Positions 14,043 through 18,786 of a DNA stretch of 18,786 nucleotides are shown one piece after another; position 1 is the first letter of the stretch; the number at the start of each line of letters is the position of its first letter. Under the pieces are notes generated by a model, which was given only the letters and a program-made list of their open reading frames with translations, did no database searches and was not told where the DNA came from. Source of the stretch: JAJRAL01 sp050015815 (GTDB lineage Archaea; Thermoplasmatota; Thermoplasmata; Methanomassiliicoccales; UBA472); the NCBI GenBank assembly GCA_050015815.1, contig JBEKAR010000062.1, forward strand, positions 1-18,786, written 5' to 3'. The translations under genes were made by a program, and so were the position numbers.

Positions 14043-15343
14043 TGCAGACATCTCTTCACCACCTTCTCGGCCATGGCGCACAGCCGGTCAAGCTCCTTCT
14101 GGCTCCGGGCCTCGGCGGAGAGCCTGAGCTTCGGCTCCGTGCCGGACAGCCTGACAAGGAACCAGCCATCCTCGAATCGTGCTCGGTAGCCGTCCAGCTC
14201 AGTCAGCTCCTCGCAGTCGACCGCACGCATCTCCTCCGTGAGCTTGGTCGCGATCATCTTGCGCTTCTCGGGTATGAAGGAGAACGAGTTCCTCTTGACC
14301 GGATAGGAGGGGAGCGCGTCCACCATCATCGCCAGGTCGCCGTCCCCCACCATGGATATGAGCATCGCGGCCGCCAGGATGCCGTCAGGACAGTACGTGT
14401 GCTGCGGGAAGATGAACGTGCCAGAGGGCTCGCCGCCGAACTTCGCCCCACTCCTCTTGAGCGCCTCAGCGACGTACACGTCGCCGACCCTCGTCCTGAT
14501 GACCTCACCGGTGATCATGTCGTCCAGCACCATCGAGGCGTCGACCGGCGCCACGATGTCGCCCTTCCTTATGACGTGGGCGAACAATGCCAAGAGCTTG
14601 TCGCCGTCGACCAGCCTGCCTCTGGAATCGACAGCGACCATCCTATCCCCGTCTCCATCGTGGGCGATGCCGAGCTGCGCCTTCCTGGAGACGACCAATG
14701 CCATGAGATCGTGGAGCGACTCGGCCGTCGGCTCCGGCGACCTCCCCGGGAAGTGGCCGTCCGGCTGGCAGTTGAGGGTGACGAGCTCGCATCCCAGCCC
14801 CGTCAGGACATAGGGCGAGATCACGCTGGCGGCGCCGCATCCGCAGTCCAGCACCACGCTCGTGTTGACCCCGGCGACGCTCCTCAGTATCGATTCGATG
14901 TGTGCCTCCGTCGCCCCTTCTAGTTTGGAGCTTCCGCCCACATCCGACCATTCCTTTCTCTGCACCTTGCCTTTCTCGATGCTCTCTTCCATTCTCGTCA
15001 TCTGGGGAGTGTCGAAGGCCGAACCATCGGGGTTCCAGACCTTAACGCCATTGTACTCGGGAGGATTGTGAGAGGCGGTGACCATCAGGCCGCAGTCGAA
15101 CCCCTTCGCCGCCCTCGCCAGGGTCGGCGTGGAGACCAGGCCGGCGTACGCCACCTCCGCCCCGACCGAGGTCAGCCCGGCCGTCAGCGCGTTGACAATG
15201 AGATCGCCGCTGGTCCTACTGTCCTTACCTATGACGACCCTCGGATACTCGGCCCCTACGGCGGACCCGATCTTGAGTGCCAGATCGGCGGTGATGTCCT
15301 TTCCCACCACGCCCCTGATGCCCGAGGAACCGAACAGCGACAT
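14039..15343 (-). CDS. glmM: Phosphoglucosamine mutase / phosphomannomutase
   Basis: Alpha-D-phosphohexomutase that moves phosphate between the 6 and 1 positions of a sugar, most likely glucosamine given the GlmU-like gene that follows. The product is 434 aa with all four domains: GSSGIRGVVG at the start, active-site Ser91 in TASHNPPEYNG (phosphoserine), metal loop DGDGDR (229-234), sugar-binding GGEPSG (303-308) and phosphate-binding RLSGTEPKLR (398-407). The start MSLFGSSGIRG at 15343 is chosen over ATG15373 because the family begins there and an AT-rich promoter-like stretch lies around 15372-15385. First gene of a two-gene operon. Phosphomannomutase activity cannot be excluded. Confidence 0.92.
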   Translation of the reverse strand: MSLFGSSGIRGVVGKDITADLALKIGSAVGAEYPRVVIGKDSRTSGDLIVNALTAGLTSVGAEVAYAGLVSTPTLARAAKGFDCGLMVTASHNPPEYNGVKVWNPDGSAFDTPQMTRMEESIEKGKVQRKEWSDVGGSSKLEGATEAHIESILRSVAGVNTSVVLDCGCGAASVISPYVLTGLGCELVTLNCQPDGHFPGRSPEPTAESLHDLMALVVSRKAQLGIAHDGDGDRMVAVDSRGRLVDGDKLLALFAHVIRKGDIVAPVDASMVLDDMITGEVIRTRVGDVYVAEALKRSGAKFGGEPSGTFIFPQHTYCPDGILAAAMLISMVGDGDLAMMVDALPSYPVKRNSFSFIPEKRKMIATKLTEEMRAVDCEELTELDGYRARFEDGWFLVRLSGTEPKLRLSAEARSQKELDRLCAMAEKVVKRCLQ

Positions 15344-15396
15344 CTGACCGCAACTCAAGCAATCTACCCGCATTAAGCTTTTTCCGGGTTTTCAGT

Positions 15397-15514
15397 CTGG
15401 CTCGGCAAGCGGACCGCGCGCGATTCCTGGAGAGCCTGGCTCGTCATCCAGATGACGCCAGTATCCGCCTCGGATGACGGTAGGGTATTAAAGGCGCGGA
15501 TTGCTGGCTCGGCA
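15397..15514. repeat. Three CTGGCTCG repeats in the divergent control region
   Basis: CTGGCTCG occurs at 15397-15404, 15436-15443 and 15504-15511. The first and last copies extend to CTGGCTCGGCA. All are in the same orientation, within the 264-base gap between the mutase gene and the 72-aa gene. Confidence 0.6.
15442..15479. repeat. CGTCATC/GATGACG operator-like half-sites
   Basis: CGTCATC-CA-GATGACG (15442-15457) is a perfect 7-bp inverted repeat. A third half-site GATGACG follows at 15473-15479, 22 bases from the second, about two helical turns. This arrangement resembles cooperative regulator binding. Confidence 0.5.
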
Positions 15515-15527
15515 GCATCATAGGATA

Positions 15528-15540
15528 GTTTTTATATATA
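15528..15540 (+). promoter_or_regulatory. Strong TATA box of the 72-aa gene
   Basis: GTTTTTATATATA is the best TATA match in the window. Initiation about 25 bases after it would leave a leader of about 45 nt before the start codon. Confidence 0.7.
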
Positions 15541-15593
15541 GGACAGCGACATTACATACTGGGTCGGTGGCCAGCATCGACCAGATAGCAAAC

Positions 15594-15599
15594 AGGAGG
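15594..15599 (+). promoter_or_regulatory. Shine-Dalgarno AGGAGG of the 72-aa gene
   Basis: AGGAGG is followed after 8 bases by TTG15608, after 11 by GTG15611 and after 14 by ATG15614, all in frame. The spacing favours TTG, codon preference favours ATG. Confidence 0.6.
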
Positions 15600-15607
15600 G
15601 ATATCCT

Positions 15608-15826
15608 TTGGTGATGGAGAAAATAAGCGTCGACAAGGCGAAGGAGATCGCCAAGAAGAAGGGGCTCAAGCCCGGCCGCGTCAAGGGAACTGACGGCATT
15701 CAATTTACGAAGGGCAGCAACGCTCGCCTCGAGATCGTCTCATGGGACGAGTTCGAGAAGACCCTGGCAAAGCGCGGACTGGCGGTCTTCGAGAGCGGCG
15801 GCTGGATGAAGATAATGAAGAAGTAA
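15608..15826 (+). CDS. Small conserved-looking protein, unknown function (72 aa)
   Basis: I do not recognise a named family. The protein is basic, with a helical N terminus (EKISVDKAKEIAKKKG), a segment GLKPGRVKGTDGIQFTKGSN likely to be strands and turns, then LEIVSWDEFEKTLAKRGLAV and a C-terminal FESGGWMKIMKK. This looks like a compact alpha/beta domain with a basic surface, compatible with nucleic-acid binding, but no motif proves it. The strong TATA, the AGGAGG site and the regulator-like repeats upstream suggest high or controlled expression. The start could be TTG15608 (best spacing), GTG15611 or ATG15614. It is a single-gene unit; a pyrimidine-rich stretch follows. Confidence 0.85.
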   Translation: MVMEKISVDKAKEIAKKKGLKPGRVKGTDGIQFTKGSNARLEIVSWDEFEKTLAKRGLAVFESGGWMKIMKK

Positions 15827-15832
15827 ACCCCT

Positions 15833-15870
15833 TCATTTTCCCTAATTTCTCTATTTCCTCGTTTTGTTCA
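15833..15870 (+). terminator. Pyrimidine/T-rich archaeal-type terminator after the 72-aa gene
   Basis: Repeated T-runs (CATTTTCC, AATTTCTC, TATTTCCTCG, TTTTG) directly follow the stop codon on the coding strand. Archaeal RNA polymerase terminates at such U-rich tracts without a hairpin. Confidence 0.45.
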
Positions 15871-15910
15871 GACTATATTGTCTACGAGGCCTGCCTTTCT
15901 GAGGTCCAGT

Positions 15911-16177
15911 TCAGTCGAAGCCGTGGTCCAGGAACTCCCTGACCTTCTCGACGAAGTCGGTCTTGGCGAGCCGCCCGCCCAGAAATCGGTCCCTGTCGGG
16001 CCCCCACAGGTCCGAGGGGCCCTTGGGCTCGCTGGGAGGCGCCCTCCAGCCCACGAAGATCTGAGCGTACACGTCGGGGCTGATCTCGCTCTCCGGCCTT
16101 TCCACGGTGTGTATGTTCCTCAGCATGGCGAGCTCACATTCCCTCTTGATAACCGTCTGCCTCGTGCAAGCTTCCAT
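15911..16177 (-). CDS. Small orphan protein, unknown function (88 aa)
   Basis: No family recognised. The reading frame has the codon pattern of real genes here (GAG, AAG, GTC, CTG and AGG preferred), which the overlapping plus-strand frame lacks. The protein has ECELAMLRNIHTVERP, then SPDVYAQIFVGWRAPPSEP and a Pro/Gly/Asp-rich middle, ending in KTDFVEKVREFLDHGFD, an amphipathic helix. There is no signal peptide or membrane segment. ATG16177 is preceded about 27 bases upstream by an AT-rich GAATATG, compatible with a leaderless mRNA. It follows the pilin gene in the same direction with a 110-base gap and may or may not belong to that locus. Confidence 0.7.
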   Translation of the reverse strand: MEACTRQTVIKRECELAMLRNIHTVERPESEISPDVYAQIFVGWRAPPSEPKGPSDLWGPDRDRFLGGRLAKTDFVEKVREFLDHGFD

Positions 16178-16198
16178 GTTTCTACTTACTGAGGGTCG

Positions 16199-16209
16199 CT
16201 AACATATTC
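16199..16209 (-). promoter_or_regulatory. TATA-like element of the 88-aa gene
   Basis: The minus strand reads GAGAATATGTT, centred about 27 bases before ATG16177. It is a weak match, supported mainly by its position. Confidence 0.35.
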
Positions 16210-16275
16210 TCTGCGTCCTTGCATCCCTTTCGATATTTACAGCAAGTACCATTGAACGGACGTCGTCAATTGTGC

Positions 16276-16304
16276 GGAGCGCTCCACCTATGCGTATGCA
16301 TAGG
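16276..16304 (-). terminator. Two palindromes at the pilin gene 3' end
   Basis: CCTATGC-GTAT-GCATAGG (16287-16304) spans the pilin stop codon, and GGAGCGCTCC (16276-16285) follows just downstream in transcript direction. They could form 3' hairpins that stabilise or end the pilin mRNA. There is no U-tract, so the role as terminator is weak. Confidence 0.3.
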
Positions 16305-17163
16305 AGAGTGAGCCCCTCCCGACCATGCCGTCGCTGTCTGTGACCGTTAGCGTAATCACGTAATTGCCAGCTACAGGGAACTGGACGGTTGTCTTCAAGC
16401 CGTAGAGTGCGATTGGCGCACCTCCCCCTCTTGGTGTGACCGTCCAGTTATAGTACACCACAGAAGCTCCGTCCTGGGCCGCAGATCCGGATCCATCTGC
16501 AACGAGGTAGCTCGTATAATTGTGGCTTGTTCCGTTCCAGAGCGCTTCAGTCGTAATGGCGACAATCGCAGAAGGCGGCATGAACACCTTGGAGAATGAG
16601 TTCTGATAGCTAGTTGTGATCTCCATCGAGATCATCTTAGTGACGTTGAAGGGGGCACTGCTCTGGAAGAAGTCAGTCGCATTCACGCTAATGAAGAGCT
16701 GTTCCGTCGGGTCAATGGCAAAAGTATCGTTCCAATGAAGCAGGTGCATCTCCCAGTTGCCTGAGCTGAGATTGAGACTGTAGGTCTCAAACTGCCTGAG
16801 AACCAGGCCGTCTACCGCGACCTTGGTGACGTGCGATTCATGCTGGTGCTCGCTGGTCACCGTGAAGTTCAGATTCAAGAATTGATCGTTCCCCGACGCT
16901 GTTATGGGCCTGAGGGAGTTGATGACGAGCAGCTCCTGTTGCTTGTCGAGTTGGTACATCTGCTGATCCTGAACCTGTTTCTGTCTCTCCGAGACGAACA
17001 CGGCGAATGATCCCGCCGCCACAACCACTATCACCGTGAGCATCAGCGCCCCGACGATCTCGGACAAGGCGCTAGTGTCCCCAACAATTCGACCGAGTCT
17101 GCGGCGTCTGCGATTATGGAGTGGGACTCGGTTACCACGGAACATCTTCGGGCGGGCGTCCAT
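16288..17163 (-). CDS. Archaeal type IV pilin-like surface protein with PKD-like domain
   Basis: Predicted secreted, surface-anchored pilin-like subunit of 291 aa. A basic N terminus (RRRRRLGRIVGD, about 18-29) precedes a class III signal-type segment TSALSEIVGALMLTVIVVV at about 30-48, continuing hydrophobic to about 57; this ALSEIVGA pattern is that of archaeal pilins processed by prepilin peptidase. A Gln/Lys-rich helix follows (about 60-78). The middle is beta-rich. The C terminus (about 220-285) resembles a PKD domain: VVYYNWTVTPRG, then FPVAGNYVITLTVTDSDG. Eight Asn-X-Ser/Thr sequons suggest heavy N-glycosylation. ATG17163 is used; ATG17145 is possible. It is divergent from a KaiC/ArlH-like and an AAA+ ATPase. 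No pilus motor ATPase of TadA type or membrane platform is in view. Confidence 0.85.
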   Translation of the reverse strand: MDARPKMFRGNRVPLHNRRRRRLGRIVGDTSALSEIVGALMLTVIVVVAAGSFAVFVSERQKQVQDQQMYQLDKQQELLVINSLRPITASGNDQFLNLNFTVTSEHQHESHVTKVAVDGLVLRQFETYSLNLSSGNWEMHLLHWNDTFAIDPTEQLFISVNATDFFQSSAPFNVTKMISMEITTSYQNSFSKVFMPPSAIVAITTEALWNGTSHNYTSYLVADGSGSAAQDGASVVYYNWTVTPRGGGAPIALYGLKTTVQFPVAGNYVITLTVTDSDGMVGRGSLSYAYA

Positions 17164-17178
17164 TTCGCGAACAACGAA

Positions 17179-17229
17179 TCCCTATTGGCAGTTAGCCTTG
17201 ATGCATGGAATCCCGTGTCCCTATTGGTA
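17179..17229. repeat. Direct repeats TCCCTATTGGYA between pilin and KaiC-like genes
   Basis: TCCCTATTGGCA at 17179-17190 and TCCCTATTGGTA at 17218-17229, same orientation, start-to-start distance 39 bases. They fill the pilin-proximal half of the 139-base divergent gap and may be a regulator-binding pair. Confidence 0.6.
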
Positions 17230-17271
17230 CGTACAGTCGAAAATTCAATCTCCTTTCTTTAAAGTCCATAC

Positions 17272-17279
17272 GTTTATTT
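17272..17279 (+). promoter_or_regulatory. TATA-like element of the KaiC-like/AAA+ unit
   Basis: GTTTATTT is centred about 28 bases before GTG17303, the spacing for leaderless initiation. A second AT-rich spot, CTTTAAAG at 17257-17264, could serve the pilin gene on the other strand with a longer leader. Confidence 0.45.
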
Positions 17280-17302
17280 CCGTCGCTCCATAAAGGGAAG
17301 AT

Positions 17303-17920
17303 GTGGATATCCCAATTGATATTCCAGGGTTGAACCAGTCCATACCATCGGTGCCTTCTGGGAGTCTTATTCTGGTTAGAGGGGGCAATGACCATGCTAA
17401 GACCTACTTCGCGCAGTATCTCGGAGAGATGGGCAGGAGAGCCGGGATGCGGCTGGTCTATTTTACTTCCCGTGGCAAGGAAGAGGTGATGAACCAATAC
17501 AAGATGCACTTTGACGATACGCTCGGCTCGAGCATCTTTGAAGAGCGATCGCCAACAAGATGGGTTGCCGCAATGCAGAAGGACGTGGTGATGATCATCG
17601 ATTCCTTTTCTTATATGGTTCTTGACAAGGACCTGCAGTCCTATCGAGCGGCTGTCGAAGACCTGCGTTCGGCATCCAGGAGCACTCAAGCGCTGGTGGT
17701 CCTCACCACCGATACGGGCATGGTCACTCCCGAGAGGGAGGCAATACTGCTCCACCTGGTCGACGGCGTCGTCGACTTCCATGTCCGGGAGTCAAATGAG
17801 GGCCTGGTACGTTTCATCAGGATAGGTCATTGGTATGACGGTCGAATCCGCGACAATAATATCTTCTATAGATTCGAAGATATGAGGATAAGCGTCGACT
17901 CAAGAAGCAGGGTGGTATGA
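17303..17920 (+). CDS. KaiC/ArlH-like RecA-superfamily ATPase with altered Walker A
   Basis: RecA-fold protein of 205 aa in the KaiC/RAD55/ArlH group. The N terminus IPGLNQSIPSVPSGSLILVRG follows the KaiC pattern of a target-recognition start, a PxGS turn and a strand. The Walker A position reads GGNDHAKT (27-34), with Ala32 where the glycine before Lys-Thr is expected, while Lys33-Thr34 remain. Walker B is VVMIIDSF with Asp100. The end VVDFHVRES, IGHWYDGR and FEDMRISVDSR matches the last strands of this group. ArlH, the archaellum regulator, is the closest functional analogue, but no archaellum genes are seen. The start GTG17303 fits the frame and the TATA 28 bases upstream. The stop overlaps the next ATG. 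It may bind ATP without efficient hydrolysis. Confidence 0.85.
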   Translation: MDIPIDIPGLNQSIPSVPSGSLILVRGGNDHAKTYFAQYLGEMGRRAGMRLVYFTSRGKEEVMNQYKMHFDDTLGSSIFEERSPTRWVAAMQKDVVMIIDSFSYMVLDKDLQSYRAAVEDLRSASRSTQALVVLTTDTGMVTPEREAILLHLVDGVVDFHVRESNEGLVRFIRIGHWYDGRIRDNNIFYRFEDMRISVDSRSRVV

Positions 17921-18786
17921 AGATGGCGGTGGAGAGGTCTCAGTACGACAGGTATGGATTGACTGGGAACCCGTTCCGCGACCTCTCGAGCGAAGGCCTT
18001 GATGAGGTTGAGCTGTATCATGTCATGCAATCCGTTGACCGCGAGCTGATGGCGCTCGTGGAAGAGGTTTCTGAAAAAGAGAACAAGGCAGTCGCTGCGT
18101 TGCTCGGAGGACTAGGAGCTGGCAAATCGGAGAGGCTGATGCTAATCCAATCCAAAGCTCAGAGCGATGGACTGTTCTTCTGCCTTAGCAATGTGTGTGC
18201 CGAGACCAGATGGGTCATCAAGAGCGTTGCGGAAGGGATTCTGAGCGAAGGGACGAAAGGCGGCGCGTTCTCCTCTGTTCCTTGGAGGAAGGAGCTCTCA
18301 AGGGTGGCGAAGACGGCTCAGAAGGGCTACGATCCGAACGTCGCCGGCCGAGCCATCGCCTCGGCCCTCAACGCAAACGCTCCGGCCTTCTTGGCGCTCA
18401 ACGACCTGCACTGGCTTGATGTAGGTCAAGACACCGATAATTTCATGCACGCACTTCACACCGTGTTCGATGAGATCGACCGTGGGGTGATGGTGATCCT
18501 AACCTCTTCGGAATCCTATTTCGAAACGCTGATGGTGGGTCGCGACTCCCTTAAGGCAAGGATCAACGCCTGGCTAAGGGTCTCGCCGCTCTCGGACGAC
18601 GAGGCGGGCCTGATGATCGCCAAGAGACTTCTCGTGAAGCGAGTGGTAGAGGACATGCAACCGCTCTATCCTTTCAGCAAGGAAGCGGTGAGCATCATGA
18701 ACGCGACGGCCTCAGGGAATCCCAGAGAGCTTCTCCGAGTCGCGGACACGGTGATAGACTATGCGTCGAAGAAGAAAGCTATTCAG
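17917..18786 (+). CDS. AAA+/STAND-like P-loop ATPase (3' truncated)
   Basis: The frame opens at ATG17917, inside the stop of the KaiC-like gene (ATGA overlap), and runs unbroken for 290 codons to the window edge. The N terminus YGLTGNPFRDL resembles the start of ExeA/Cdc6-like ATPases. Walker A is GGLGAGKS (64-71), intact. The Walker B region is FLALNDLHWLD (158-168), like the DDLHWAD of STAND ATPases but with Asn162 for the first Asp. A sensor 1-like strand VMVILTSSES (191-200) and a sensor 2-like GNPRELLRV (267-275) follow. ATG17923 is an alternative start. It could be an assembly or signalling ATPase, or a regulator with a C-terminal effector or DNA-binding domain beyond the window. Confidence 0.88.
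   Translation, partial: MKMAVERSQYDRYGLTGNPFRDLSSEGLDEVELYHVMQSVDRELMALVEEVSEKENKAVAALLGGLGAGKSERLMLIQSKAQSDGLFFCLSNVCAETRWVIKSVAEGILSEGTKGGAFSSVPWRKELSRVAKTAQKGYDPNVAGRAIASALNANAPAFLALNDLHWLDVGQDTDNFMHALHTVFDEIDRGVMVILTSSESYFETLMVGRDSLKARINAWLRVSPLSDDEAGLMIAKRLLVKRVVEDMQPLYPFSKEAVSIMNATASGNPRELLRVADTVIDYASKKKAIQ

Noticed and set aside
13095..14189. Long plus-strand open frame opposite the GlmU-like gene
   Set aside because: It is the mirror of a high-GC gene with clear domains on the minus strand; its protein is Arg/Asp/Val/Leu-rich and shows no motif.
14042..14923. Long plus-strand open frame opposite the mutase gene
   Set aside because: The minus-strand mutase has every catalytic motif; this frame is low-complexity and arises from codon bias.
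17301..17333. ATG17301 as the start upstream of the KaiC-like gene
   Set aside because: It opens an 11-codon frame that stops at once; the GTG two bases later is in frame with the conserved KaiC-like protein.
1..18786. CRISPR array, insertion sequence, rRNA or prophage
   Set aside because: Reading both strands gave no regularly spaced repeats, transposase, integrase or rRNA-like sequence.

Overview
The window is archaeal chromosomal DNA of high GC content, read here as a euryarchaeon of the Thermoplasmatota (Thermoplasmata or Methanomassiliicoccales-like). This rests on the gene set: Kae1, a DHH/DHHA1 protein next to the long archaeal form of ribosomal protein uS15, fibrillarin-like FlpA, archaeal NAD kinase, a JAMM protein, and an archaeal type IV pilin-like protein. 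TATA-like elements about 27-30 bases before several start codons suggest leaderless transcripts. The exact lineage is an inference.

Layout. (1) 1-3355, plus strand: the 3' end of a sensor histidine kinase, then a large REC-PAS-GAF-PAS-PAS-kinase hybrid. (2) 3384-3456, minus strand: tRNA-Val(GAC). (3) 3526-9778: mostly information-processing and housekeeping genes. These are a SAM methyltransferase (minus), a glutaredoxin-like protein and Kae1 (plus), uS15 followed by a DHH phosphoesterase (minus, read from 7451 down to 5630), FlpA followed by a Nudix hydrolase (minus, 8623 down to 7584), then a plus-strand set of a coiled-coil/winged-helix protein and two small helical proteins that share a motif. 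(4) 9797-10705, minus: a DUF7064/7065-like (CrtC/AttH-like) protein. (5) 10862-12815, plus: an IMPase-like phosphatase overlapping NAD kinase, then a JAMM metalloprotease. (6) 15343 down to 12816, minus: a phosphoglucosamine/phosphomannomutase followed by a GlmU-like nucleotidyltransferase with a left-handed beta-helix, probably making a UDP-amino sugar or another nucleotide sugar. (7) 15344-16287: a repeat-rich control region, a 72-aa conserved-looking small protein and an 88-aa orphan. (8) 16288-18786: a heavily sequon-bearing pilin with a PKD-like domain, divergent from a KaiC/ArlH-like ATPase with a broken Walker A that is translationally coupled to an AAA+/STAND-like ATPase running off the window.

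The best candidates for something undescribed are the pilin/ATPase locus at the right end, with paired direct repeats in its shared promoter region, and the three-gene set at 8680-9778 with two small proteins built on the same motif. The IMPase/NAD kinase pair looks like the separated form of the fused NADP phosphatase/NAD kinase known from Methanocaldococcus. No CRISPR array, insertion sequence, rRNA or integrase was seen. No stretch longer than 300 bases lacks a gene.
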